A stretch of 64,000 bases of DNA from JACCZX01 sp963807155 (GTDB taxonomy: Bacteria > Pseudomonadota > Gammaproteobacteria > Burkholderiales > Burkholderiaceae_F). The stretch is taken from assembly GCA_963807155.1 (NCBI GenBank), contig CAWEAZ010000036.1, positions 1 through 64,000 of the forward strand, given 5' to 3'. Below are positions 53,892-61,705 of the stretch, piece after piece. Numbering within the stretch: position 1 is the stretch's first letter; each line of letters opens with the position of its first letter. The notes below the pieces were generated by a model. The model did no database searches. It was given only the letters and a program-made list of their open reading frames with translations, and was not told the origin of the DNA. Made by a program: the position numbers and the translations under genes.

Positions 53892-54491
53892 ATGCCGGGC
53901 CGCATCGCGCGCGACAGCCTGTTGACCCTCGAAGCGTACGCGCGCGAGCGGCACGAGTTTCGCGCCAGGGTGATTGCGCACAAGAAAAATCGCACCGTGC
54001 GCTTGGGTGCACACGTCACGTTGATCTTTGAAGACGAGCTGACGATCCGCTATCAGATTCAGGAAATGCTGCGTATCGAAAAAACGTTCGAGGAGCGCGG
54101 CATTCAGGAGGAGCTCGACGCCTACGTCCCGCTGATACCCGACGGCACGAACTTGAAGGCAACGATGATGATCGAGTACGAAGACCCGGTGCTTCGCAAG
54201 ATCGAGCTTGCGCGGCTGAAGGGCATCGAGAGTCGCGTTTATGTCGAAGTCGATGGATCTTCAAGGGTGTACGCAGTCGCCGACGAGGACCTGCCGCGCG
54301 AGAACGAAGAAAAGACATCATCGGTCCACTTTCTTCGCTTCGAGTTCGAGCCCGCAATGATTCGTGCTTTTCGGCAGGGCGCTGCTGTGGCGCTCGGTAT
54401 CGATCATCCGAACTACGTGGTGCGGCTCGACGAGGTCGCGCCCGAAGTCCAGGCTTCGCTCGCGAGGGATTTCAGCGCGAACAAATCTTAA
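53892..54491 (+). CDS. DUF3501 family protein
   Basis: This 199-residue cytosolic protein matches DUF3501: ITRDSLL-like start (RIARDSLLTLEAYARERHEFRARVIAHKKNR), VRLGAHVTLIFEDELTIRYQIQEMLRIEK, EELDAYVPLIPDGTNLKATMMIEYED and a C-terminal SSVHFLRFEF. The molecular function is unknown. It sits 2 bp after the Fe-S CCG gene and belongs with rubrerythrin in this operon, so it probably helps peroxide or redox defence. ATG 53892 is chosen; a GTG two codons upstream overlaps the previous stop. Confidence 0.9.
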   Translation: MPGRIARDSLLTLEAYARERHEFRARVIAHKKNRTVRLGAHVTLIFEDELTIRYQIQEMLRIEKTFEERGIQEELDAYVPLIPDGTNLKATMMIEYEDPVLRKIELARLKGIESRVYVEVDGSSRVYAVADEDLPRENEEKTSSVHFLRFEFEPAMIRAFRQGAAVALGIDHPNYVVRLDEVAPEVQASLARDFSANKS

Positions 54492-54516
54492 GCGCGGGAT
54501 AGCTGCCGGCCAGCGG

Positions 54517-54538
54517 ATACTGTATAAATATTCAGTAT
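54517..54538. promoter_or_regulatory. LexA (SOS) box
   Basis: ATACTG-N10-CAGTAT is a perfect outer inverted repeat with the AT-rich spacer TATAAATATT, matching the CTG-N10-CAG SOS consensus. It ends 31 bp before the ATG of the radical-SAM gene. It is the only convincing SOS box I noticed. Confidence 0.85.
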
Positions 54539-54569
54539 CAGAAGCAAGTATCCAGGAAGGCATCCGGCG

Positions 54570-55697
54570 ATGCGTCGAAACGATTCCGAGGAACCCATCG
54601 CGGTACCCGTTGCATGGGTACGCAAGGGACGCGGCGCGGTCTCGAACATTGCGCATCGTTTCGAATCCGTGGCGCGCGAGCCCGACGCCGAAGCAGCCGA
54701 AGCCGAGCGGCTTAACGGCGAGAGGTTTGACGACGAAGCATTGCCGGCGCTCGCGACGTCGACCACACTCGAGACCGCGAAGAGTCTGATCACCTACAAC
54801 GAATCCCCGGACATCGGTTTCGATCGCTCGATCAACCCGTACCGGGGTTGCGAGCACGGCTGCATCTACTGTTTTGCGCGGCCCACGCACAGCTTCCTGA
54901 ACCTGTCTCCGGGGCTCGATTTCGAGACAAAGCTGGTGGCGAAACACAACGCAGTCGAGTTGCTGCAGCGGGAGCTCGCCGCGACCGGCTACAAGCCGGA
55001 GGTGATTGCGCTAGGCGTCATTACGGATGCCTACCAACCGATTGAGCGTGAGCTCAAGCTCACGCGCGGCGTGGTCGAAATACTGACGCGCACGCGGCAT
55101 CCCTTCGGTTTGATCACCAAGTCTTCGCTGATCGAGCGTGACATCGACCTGCTGGCGCCCGCTGCGGCTGATGGCGTGGTGGCCGCGACGATCAGCATTA
55201 CGACGCTGGACCATTCTCTATCGCGCATCTTGGAGCCGCGCGCCGCAAGCCCGACGCGAAGGATGCGCACCGTCCGCGCGCTCGCAGCGGCAGGCATTCC
55301 GGTCACCGTCAACGTTGCGCCGATCATTCCCTTCATCAATGAACCCGAAATCGAGCGCGTGCTCGAGGCGGCTGCCGACGCGGGCGCTTGGCAGGCGCAC
55401 TACACGGTACTTAGACTGCCGTGGGAAGTTGCACCGCTGTTCATGCAATGGCTCGAGGCACATTTCCCGGATCGCAAGGAACGCGTGATGAACAGGATCC
55501 GCGAGATGCGCGGCGGCAAAAACTATGACTCGCGTTTCGGAAAGCGAATGACAGGCGAAGGCACTTGGGCAGCGTTGATTCGTCAGCGCTTTGCAAAAGC
55601 CGCGGCGAAGCTCGGTCTTGACCGCGAAATTCGGCCGCTGCGAAACGACTTGTTCAATGCACCGCGGCTCGCCACGCCACAGCTCGATCTGTTTTGA
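54570..55697 (+). CDS. PA0069-family radical SAM protein (spore photoproduct lyase-like), SOS-controlled
   Basis: This 375-residue radical SAM enzyme has its CxxxCxxC cluster at C94, C98 and C101 (YRGCEHGCIYCFARPTHSF). TLETAKSLITYNESPDIGFDRSINPY leads into it, and GVITDAYQPIERELKLTRGVVEIL and LITKSSLIERDIDLL follow. The family is related to spore photoproduct lyase but is found in non-sporulating bacteria, and its substrate is unknown. A LexA box lies 31 bp upstream, implying expression after DNA damage and supporting a DNA-repair role. It is convergent with the TM2-like gene. Confidence 0.9.
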   Translation: MRRNDSEEPIAVPVAWVRKGRGAVSNIAHRFESVAREPDAEAAEAERLNGERFDDEALPALATSTTLETAKSLITYNESPDIGFDRSINPYRGCEHGCIYCFARPTHSFLNLSPGLDFETKLVAKHNAVELLQRELAATGYKPEVIALGVITDAYQPIERELKLTRGVVEILTRTRHPFGLITKSSLIERDIDLLAPAAADGVVAATISITTLDHSLSRILEPRAASPTRRMRTVRALAAAGIPVTVNVAPIIPFINEPEIERVLEAAADAGAWQAHYTVLRLPWEVAPLFMQWLEAHFPDRKERVMNRIREMRGGKNYDSRFGKRMTGEGTWAALIRQRFAKAAAKLGLDREIRPLRNDLFNAPRLATPQLDLF

Positions 55698-55698
55698 T

Positions 55699-56109
55699 TC
55701 AAGGACGCACTTTCAGCGCGTATTCGAAGTAGGTTTGAGTCAACAGCGCGATTGTTGTCATCAGCACGACGGCACCCACGAACAACGTGGCCACCGCGAC
55801 CAAGACCGCATCCCACCCGCTGCGGTTGCGTCTGACCTGCGTTGGGTTGAAACGCGCGTCAAAGCGCTCGTCGGGCATCAGCGCGATAAAAAGCGCCTGG
55901 ATGAAGCCGGCGACCACCGGCACCATCAAAACAAAGAATGCCGGACTCTGGTACCAATTTTCGACGCCGACGATCAGCGGAAGCGCAATCAGCGTCACCC
56001 CGAGCGGAAGCCACCATAGCGACTGGCCCAGGTAGAGTTGATGAAGTCCGAGCGCTCCAGTCAGCGACGCCATCAGGGCGGCCAGCGCCTTATGCCGAAA
56101 GTGATTCAT
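55699..56109 (-). CDS. TM2-like small membrane protein
   Basis: This 136-residue protein has about four hydrophobic segments. The N-terminal KALAALMASLTGALGLHQLYLGQSLWWLPLG matches the TM2 domain pattern (Gly-rich turn, His-x-x-Tyr/Leu-Tyr-Leu-Gly), followed by ALPLIVGVENWYQSPAFFVLMVPVV and a C-terminal anchor. The function is unknown. The start chosen is ATG 56109; an upstream in-frame extension lacks membrane character. It is convergent with the radical-SAM gene (stops 1-2 bp apart) and divergent from rpsP. Confidence 0.75.
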   Translation of the reverse strand: MNHFRHKALAALMASLTGALGLHQLYLGQSLWWLPLGVTLIALPLIVGVENWYQSPAFFVLMVPVVAGFIQALFIALMPDERFDARFNPTQVRRNRSGWDAVLVAVATLFVGAVVLMTTIALLTQTYFEYALKVRP

Positions 56110-56239
56110 TGGCCCGGCATCATAGGGCGACGCAGGGATCGGCTTGCCGGAAGGCCGCCCGCGCGGATACAATCACCGGCTTTGTGCGGCACCGCCCCTT
56201 TCTTAGATGCGGCGCCACCGGCAAACCCAAGGAATTCTC

Positions 56240-56533
56240 ATGGTCGTTATTCGACTTGCACGCGGCGGCGCCAAGAAGCGTCCGTTTTTCAACATCGTTG
56301 CCACCGATTCGCGCAATCCGCGCGATGGCCGCTTCATCGAGCGCGTCGGCTTTTACAACCCCGTTGCGGCGGGCGCCGAGCCCAAGTTTCGGATCGCCAC
56401 CGATCGGTTGTCGTATTGGACGGGAGTGGGCGCCAGAATGTCGCCTACCGTCGCGCGGCTAGTCAAAGCCAATCCATCGGCGGCGGCAGCTCCGATAGCT
56501 TCAACCGCGCCGGTCGAGGAGCAGGCCGCCTAG
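56240..56533 (+). CDS. rpsP: 30S ribosomal protein S16
   Basis: This is a 97-residue S16 with VVIRLARGGAKKRPFFNIVATDSRNPRDGRFIERVGFYNP and TDRLSYWTGVGARMSPTVARLV. The C-terminal Ala-rich tail is common in betaproteobacteria. ATG 56240 follows AAGGA. It heads the conserved rpsP-rimM-trmD-rplS operon. Near-universal conservation makes this call very secure. Confidence 0.97.
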   Translation: MVVIRLARGGAKKRPFFNIVATDSRNPRDGRFIERVGFYNPVAAGAEPKFRIATDRLSYWTGVGARMSPTVARLVKANPSAAAAPIASTAPVEEQAA

Positions 56534-56560
56534 TATCTCTAGGGGTGTAGCTCTAGCGGC

Positions 56561-57074
56561 GTGGCTCCAGAGGACCTGATCGAGCTCGGCGCCGTGCGAG
56601 GCGCCTACGGATTGAAGGGGTGGGTTCGGGTAACACCGTTCGCCGTTGATGGAAGTGTTCTTGAATCGGCGCGCCGCTGGTGGCTATTAGGCGATGCAGA
56701 ACCGCGGCGGCTGGCGTTGCAGGAAGTCAAGCGCCACGCGGAATCGATACTGGCCAAGTGGGAAGGATGTGAAAGCAAGGAAGCCGCGGACGCGCTCAAA
56801 GGCGGCGTGGTCGCCGTAGCGCGCAGCGATTTTCCTGCGTTGGGTGAAGGCGAGCATTACCTCAGTGATGTCGTTGGCTATCGGGTGGTCAATCGAGAAG
56901 GCCGCGAGCTCGGAAGCGTGGCCGGCGTCCGCAGTGGCACGGGTACGCAGTGGCTTGAAGTTGAAGGAGAACGGCAGCCGCCCGTCATTGCTGATTCCTC
57001 TCGTCGATCAGTATGTGGATGCGATCGAGCCCAACGCCAGGATGATCAAGGTCGATTGGCAAAGCGACTGGTGA
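56561..57074 (+). CDS. rimM: Ribosome maturation factor RimM, one frameshift
   Basis: RimM binds S19 and helps mature the 30S head. The N-terminal domain has IELGAVRGAYGLKGWVRVTPF, and the PRC-barrel part has GEHYLSDVVGYRVVNREGRELGSVAGV. The frame breaks at the CCC run 56981-56983. Dropping one C gives LLIPLVDQYVDAIEPNARMIKVDWQSDW with a stop at 57074, the expected end. Start GTG 56561. The break is in an essential-type ribosomal operon, so I read it as a consensus error. Confidence 0.92.
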
Positions 57075-57078
57075 GTTG

Positions 57079-57808
57079 ATGATGCGGTTTGATGCGATTA
57101 CGTTGTTTCCGGCGATGTTCTCGGCGATTGTCGAGCACGGAATCACACAGCGCGCGCATGGTGAAGGGCGGTGGTCGCTTCGCACCTGGAATCCGCGCGA
57201 CTTTGTCGCTGATGCGCACCGGACGATCGATGATCGGCCGTTCGGTGGCGGCCCGGGAATGGTAATGATGGCGCAGCCGCTGGCCGACGCGCTCGCGGCG
57301 GTGAAGAAGGATGGAGGCGGCGCCAAAGTGATTGCACTTGCACCCAATGGTGCTCGATTGACCGATGAGCGCGTACGGCAATTCGCGCGGAGCCGGTGAA
57401 TCACTGGCTCTGGTTTGCGGGCGCTATGAGGGGATCGATCAGAGATTCATCGATGTGTGTGTCGACGAGGTCGTGTCGATCGGCGACTTTGTATTGTCCG
57501 GTGGCGAGATCGCGGCAATGGCACTGATCGATGCCGTTGTGCGGCAACTTCCCGGCGCGCTAAAGGAAGCATCGGCGGCGGACGAGTCGTTCGCCGCGGG
57601 CTTGCTCGATGCCAAGCACTACACGCGGCCTGAGAGTTGGAGCGGCATCATGGTTCCGCAGGTACTGTTGTCGGGGCACCATGCGCAGATCGCCGAATGG
57701 CGTAGGCGCGAAGCGGTGGCGTTAACGGCACGGCAACGGCCGGACATGATCGATCGCGCGCGGGCGGCGGGCCAGCTGAGCGCGCTGGATGAGAAGCAGT
57801 TGAGATGA
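57079..57808 (+). CDS. trmD: tRNA (guanine-37-N1)-methyltransferase TrmD, one frameshift
   Basis: TrmD methylates G37 of tRNAs reading CNN codons to prevent +1 frameshifting. The knotted SPOUT domain is recognised from MRFDAITLFPAMFSAIVEHGI, RTIDDRPFGGGPGMVM, LVCGRYEGIDQRFID, SIGDFVLSGGEIAAM and HYTRPESW. The frame breaks near 57388-57391; one added base joins RVRQFAR to GAGESLALVCGRYEG. The joined length is about 243 residues, which is full. ATG 57079 and 57082 are alternative starts. TrmD is essential, so an actual frameshift is implausible. Confidence 0.93.
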
Positions 57809-57912
57809 ACAGCAGTCAGATGAGAGACAATTGGAGCATCGTTGAAATCAGCCATCCTCTGATGCGAGAAAAAAATTAGAGACTCGCAGCACGATGGATT
57901 CAGGAGAATAAA

Positions 57913-58342
57913 GTGAACGTCATTCAGCAGTTGGAGCAGGAAGAGTTGGCGCGTGTCAGCGCCAACCGGGAAATACCGGTGTTTGCGCCGGGCGACACGG
58001 TGGTGGTTAATGTCAACGTGGTCGAAGGCACGCGCAAGCGAGTGCAGGCGTACGAAGGCGTTGTAATCGGCCGTCGGAATCGTGGACTCAACTCGTCGTT
58101 CGTCGTGCGCAAGGTATCGAGTGGCGAAGGCGTCGAGCGCACATTTCAGCTGTATTCGCCGACGATCGCGTCGATCGAAGTCAAGCGCCGCGGCGACGTG
58201 CGTCGCGCCAAGCTGTATTACCTGCGCGACCGCTCGGGCAAATCTGCGCGCATCCGCGAAAAACTGCAGCATAAGAGCGCGGCGGACAAAACAGCTGCAC
58301 GATGCAGCCGCCGACAAGGCAGCCCGCGCCAAGAGCGAATAA
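57913..58342 (+). CDS. rplS: 50S ribosomal protein L19, one frameshift near the C terminus
   Basis: L19 sits at the 30S-50S interface. The sequence has IPVFAPGDTVVVNVNVVEGTRKRVQAYEGVVIGRRNRG, SSFVVRKVSSGEGVERTF and VKRRGDVRRAKLYYLRDRSGKSARIREK. The uncorrected frame runs through into the next gene. Removing one A from the AAAA run at 58287-58290 gives KQLHDAAADKAARAKSE with a stop TAA at 58340-58342, and a terminator follows. The GTG at 57913 is the start. The fusion to the downstream Nudix protein is therefore an artefact. Confidence 0.93.
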
Positions 58343-58361
58343 CTTCGCGTTTGTCACAATC

Positions 58362-58388
58362 AAAAGCCGCCAGCACGGCGGCTTTTTT
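58362..58388 (+). terminator. Rho-independent terminator of the rpsP-rplS operon
   Basis: The stem AAAAGCCGCC/GGCGGCTTTT surrounds a 5-base loop and ends in TTTTTT. It begins 19 bp after the corrected rplS stop, and would not exist in the middle of a genuine fusion gene. Confidence 0.93.
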
Positions 58389-58395
58389 CGCTGCG

Positions 58396-59136
58396 ATGAC
58401 GCCCGATAACGACGTCGATCCCCTGACGGCAACGCCGATTTTCGAGCCCGAATCGGTGCCGCACGATCCGGCGTTTGCCGCGGTCGAAGCGCGCGGCGCC
58501 GCCGTTAGCCCAAGCGAGCTTCGTGTTCCGGCGATCCGGCAGCGCTTTGCTTCGCCTCCCGCGTGGCAACCCGAGATGCGCTCCGACATGCGCTTGTTCA
58601 ACCCGGACCGGCCACCGCGCGCTGCGTCGGTGCTGATTCCCATCGTCGTGCACGCCGAGGCAGTTTGCGTGCTGCTTACCGAGCGTACGGCGCACTTGCA
58701 TGATCATGCCGGGCAGATCAGCTTCCCCGGCGGTCGAGTCGAAGAGGGCGACGCCGACGCCATCGCGACGGCGTTGCGCGAAGCACACGAGGAAATCGGC
58801 TTACAGCCGGCCATCGTGGACGTGATCGGAACTTTGCCTGAATATCTGACGGCAACCAGTTACAGGGTGACACCGGTGATCGGTCTGATCGAGCAACCGT
58901 TTTCACCGGTGCTCGATACGTTCGAGGTTTCGGAAGTGTTTCAAGTCCCTCTGGCGTTCCTGATGGATCCAATCAACCACGAGCGCAGAATCTTTCAACT
59001 GGGCGATATCAGTCGCACGTTTTATGCGATGCCGTATGCGACACCGGAACGTGCTGCTCACGGTCGACGTTATTTCATCTGGGGTGCAACGGCTGCGATC
59101 TTGCGCAACCTATATCAATTCCTGCGCGCAGCGTGA
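58396..59136 (+). CDS. CoA pyrophosphatase (NudL-like Nudix hydrolase)
   Basis: This 246-residue Nudix hydrolase should cleave CoA to 4'-phosphopantetheine and 3',5'-ADP. The NudL UPF0035 motif LLTERTAHLHDHAGQISFPGG precedes a Nudix box with its catalytic Glu residues (REAHEEIGL at the 3' end). The N-terminal FASPPAWQPEM and C-terminal VPLAFLMDPINHERR match the family. ATG 58396 lies just after the terminator. It sits in the conserved position after rplS and before the CobD/CbiB-like gene in betaproteobacteria. Confidence 0.9.
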   Translation: MTPDNDVDPLTATPIFEPESVPHDPAFAAVEARGAAVSPSELRVPAIRQRFASPPAWQPEMRSDMRLFNPDRPPRAASVLIPIVVHAEAVCVLLTERTAHLHDHAGQISFPGGRVEEGDADAIATALREAHEEIGLQPAIVDVIGTLPEYLTATSYRVTPVIGLIEQPFSPVLDTFEVSEVFQVPLAFLMDPINHERRIFQLGDISRTFYAMPYATPERAAHGRRYFIWGATAAILRNLYQFLRAA

Positions 59137-59193
59137 CGACTAAGATGAACAGCCATCTGTCGCCGGCGCCCAAGCGCCGGCTCCGCTGAACCT

Positions 59194-60159
59194 ATGTCTT
59201 GGATATCTCTGGTCATCACGTTGTTGCTTGAGCAAGTGCGTCCGTTGCCGACGGCGAATCCGGTCTATGGCGGCGTGCGGCAAATTTCGGCGTGGGCAGA
59301 GAGGAACCTGAACGCAGGTCGCTGGCAACACGGTGTCTATGCGTGGCTGCTGGTGGTCGTTGGACTGGCAGTCGTCGTAGGGGCGATCTATTCGATAGCA
59401 ATCTCAATCCACTGGCTTCTCGGCCTCGCGGTCAATGTAAGCGTGCTCTACTTCGCGCTTGGGTTCCGACAGTTCAGCCACCGCGGCACTGAAATCCAGA
59501 TAGCTTTGGCCAACGGCGATCTGATCGCCGCCCGCAACGAGCTGACTGCGTGGAAACGGCAGGTCGATCCCACCTATTCCGCTGCAGATCTCGATCAGGC
59601 TGAAGTCGTTCGACAGGCGATCGAGCATGGTCTGCTGCTGTCGCAACGACATGTTTTCGGCGTGTTCTTCTGGTTTGTCGTGCTGCCGGGCCCGATCGGA
59701 GCCGTTTTTTATCGGCTGGCTGAGCATGTTTCGCGTGTGTGGAATCGGCCGCCGTCGAGTGCAACACCACCCGATCGCTTCGGCGATTTTGCGCGACGTG
59801 CATTTGCGTGGATCGATTGGGGTCCCGCGCGGCTGACTGCGCTCGGATTTGCGGTCGTCGGCGACTTTGAAGGCGCGATCTACTGCTGGCGCCAGGTATC
59901 GCGTCAGCAACCCACGGACGGCATGCCGGCACCCGATTCGCGCATGCTGATTCTGGCGGCAGCCAGTGGTGCGCTCAATTTGCGGCTGATGCCGGCCATT
60001 GAAAGCGCGCGTTATTTCGATGAGGTCGGCAACGAAGGCGCCGGTCTGGCCGAGCCAAGGCCACCGGCATTACGCGCCGTAGTCGGACTGGTATGGCGCA
60101 CGCTACTGCTGTGGCTCGTCTTGTTGTTACTGCTGACTCTGGCGAGTCTGTTCGCTTAA
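59194..60159 (+). CDS. CobD/CbiB-like membrane protein
   Basis: This 321-residue membrane protein has about four or five hydrophobic segments, including AWLLVVVGLAVVVGAIYSIAISIHWLL and a C-terminal TLLLWLVLLLLLTLASLF. Conserved features are LLLEQVRPLPTANPVY near the start and the WFVVLPGPIGAVFYRLAEHV segment, which relates it to CobD/CbiB and AmpE. No cobalamin genes are in the window, so its role is not necessarily cobinamide synthesis. It follows NudL, and its stop overlaps the end of the convergent DUF2007 gene. Confidence 0.82.
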   Translation: MSWISLVITLLLEQVRPLPTANPVYGGVRQISAWAERNLNAGRWQHGVYAWLLVVVGLAVVVGAIYSIAISIHWLLGLAVNVSVLYFALGFRQFSHRGTEIQIALANGDLIAARNELTAWKRQVDPTYSAADLDQAEVVRQAIEHGLLLSQRHVFGVFFWFVVLPGPIGAVFYRLAEHVSRVWNRPPSSATPPDRFGDFARRAFAWIDWGPARLTALGFAVVGDFEGAIYCWRQVSRQQPTDGMPAPDSRMLILAAASGALNLRLMPAIESARYFDEVGNEGAGLAEPRPPALRAVVGLVWRTLLLWLVLLLLLTLASLFA

Positions 60160-60467
60160 GGCCCTGGGCGCGCGGTCCCGCATTGCCAGCAGCCGCCGAA
60201 TTGCGGCTCCGAATACTCGCCGCACTGGGTGCACTGCCAATGCGGTCCGTGCATCGGCTGCTTAAGCTGCTGCAGTATTTCGCGTGCGCGCGGCTCGTCG
60301 TAATCCCGCTCGATCCAGACCTGCGGAGCGCACTCGAGAAATGGAATTTCTCCTAGTGCGCCCGACAACGCGGTGTTGCGCAGCTCACAGCGAATTCCAG
60401 CGGCGCGCAACGTATCGGCCCAAATCGAGGCTTGCAACGCATTGTCGGCACGCGCCAGTAGCTTCAT
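60156..60467 (-). CDS. DUF2007 zinc-ribbon protein
   Basis: This 103-residue protein has an N-terminal DUF2007 domain (MKLLARADNALQASIWADTLRAAGIRCELRN) and a C-terminal zinc ribbon (CTQCGEYSEPQFGGCWQCG). DUF2007 proteins are putative signal transducers of unknown role. The ATG at 60467 overlaps the rsgA stop by 4 bp (ATGA), so the two are co-translated. It is convergent with the CobD/CbiB-like gene, with overlapping stops. Confidence 0.88.
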   Translation of the reverse strand: MKLLARADNALQASIWADTLRAAGIRCELRNTALSGALGEIPFLECAPQVWIERDYDEPRAREILQQLKQPMHGPHWQCTQCGEYSEPQFGGCWQCGTARPGP

Positions 60468-61351
60468 GCCAGCGCTGCTGTTGCAAGCGAACGATAGAAC
60501 TCGTAGCGCTCGGGCGCGATGCCGCCGTCCGCGAGCGCCGCACGGACGGCGCATCCGGGTTCCTGCAGATGACGGCAGTCCTGAAATCGACAGTGCCCGA
60601 GCAATGCGCTGAATTCGGGAAACGTTGCCGCGATCTGATCGAAGCGCAGGTGTGTGAGTCCGAATTCTTCAAAGCCGGCGGAGTCGACCAATGCGCTGTC
60701 GCCATCGAAAGTGAACCAGCGCGAGGCGGTCGTCGTTTGCTTGCCCGCATTGAGGCGCTCCGAAAACTCCTGCGTGCGGGCGCGCGCATCGGGAATCACC
60801 ATATTGAGCAGCGTCGACTTGCCCATACCCGATTGCCCGACCATCAAGCTCTTGCGCCCCGCCACTTCGTGCAGCAACAGTTCGCTCGCCCGACCGCTGT
60901 CGGCCTTGGCCGATAGCGTCAGCGTGCGCCACCCCAATTCAGAGATCTGCTGCAAGAAGGAGATCGCATCGTCAGACTCCGCCAGATCCGCCTTGTTACG
61001 CAGCACCAGCGGTTCGATGCCCGCCGCGGATGCCGCCACCAACGCCTTCCAGACGAACCAGCGGTTAAATGCCGGGCGCGCGGCAAAAACGACGATCACC
61101 TGATCGACGTTGGCCGCAAGCTCTTTGGTTCGATACTTATCGGTGCGAAAGAGAAGCGTCGTGCGCGGCTCGATCGACTCGATTCGCGCCTGCTCCGCCG
61201 ATGTGACACTCGCCACTACACAGTCGCCGACGACGATGTCTTCGCGCCTGCCGCGACGCGTGGCCTGCCAGATGTGCGCTGAATCGGCGATCAATGATTG
61301 CCGGCCGAAGGTTGCGATCACGCGCGCGCGCACTTGCGGCGGGAGTGTCAC
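60464..61351 (-). CDS. rsgA: Ribosome small-subunit-dependent GTPase RsgA
   Basis: RsgA is a circularly permuted GTPase that releases factors from the late 30S subunit. Its G motifs are in permuted order: G4 NKAD (119-122), G1 GQSGMGKS (172-179) and G3 DSAGF (223-227). An OB-fold N terminus (residues 1-80) and a C-terminal zinc site (C254, C259, H261, C267) complete the usual 295-residue architecture. It is encoded 13 bp after the phhB stop on the same strand. Confidence 0.95.
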   Translation of the reverse strand: MTLPPQVRARVIATFGRQSLIADSAHIWQATRRGRREDIVVGDCVVASVTSAEQARIESIEPRTTLLFRTDKYRTKELAANVDQVIVVFAARPAFNRWFVWKALVAASAAGIEPLVLRNKADLAESDDAISFLQQISELGWRTLTLSAKADSGRASELLLHEVAGRKSLMVGQSGMGKSTLLNMVIPDARARTQEFSERLNAGKQTTTASRWFTFDGDSALVDSAGFEEFGLTHLRFDQIAATFPEFSALLGHCRFQDCRHLQEPGCAVRAALADGGIAPERYEFYRSLATAALA

Positions 61352-61363
61352 GCGATGCCAGGC

Positions 61364-61705
61364 CTAAGCATGCGTTTGCGAGTAAAGAGCGTCGGCCTTG
61401 GCGGCAGAGATGAAATCGTTTTCCGAAATGCCGTTAACCGAATGCGTGCTGTAACGGACTTCGCAACGGTTGTATCCGACGTGCAAGTCCGGATGATGAT
61501 CTTCCCGATGCACGATGTACGCAAGCGCGTTGACGAACGCGAGCGTCTCGTAATAGTTCTTGAAGTGATAGACCTTTGTCAGCGCGCCGCTGTCAACGCC
61601 CCACCGATCGAGTACTGCAAGCTGTGCACGAACATCGACGTCGCTCATCGCCGCGCCTTTGACTTCACGGCAGTGCGATGCCAGCAACTGCTCGACCGTT
61701 TTCAT
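61364..61705 (-). CDS. phhB: 4a-hydroxytetrahydrobiopterin dehydratase (PCD/PhhB)
   Basis: This 113-residue pterin-4a-carbinolamine dehydratase recycles the pterin cofactor after aromatic hydroxylation. WGVDSGALTKVYHFKNYYETLAFVNALAYIVHREDHHPDLHVGYN contains the PCD signature with the active-site His pair, and THSVNGISENDFISAAKAD is the conserved end. No phenylalanine hydroxylase gene is in the window. The frame is continuous with the upstream M48 gene, but the ATG at 61705 overlaps an out-of-frame TGA (ATGA), the usual arrangement for separate genes. Confidence 0.88.
   Translation of the reverse strand: MKTVEQLLASHCREVKGAAMSDVDVRAQLAVLDRWGVDSGALTKVYHFKNYYETLAFVNALAYIVHREDHHPDLHVGYNRCEVRYSTHSVNGISENDFISAAKADALYSQTHA

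Noticed and set aside
57913..59136. An in-frame fusion of ribosomal protein L19 with a Nudix hydrolase
   Set aside because: Deleting one A from the AAAA run at 58287-58290 gives a normal L19 C terminus and stop, and a strong terminator and a new ATG follow. The fusion is an artefact.
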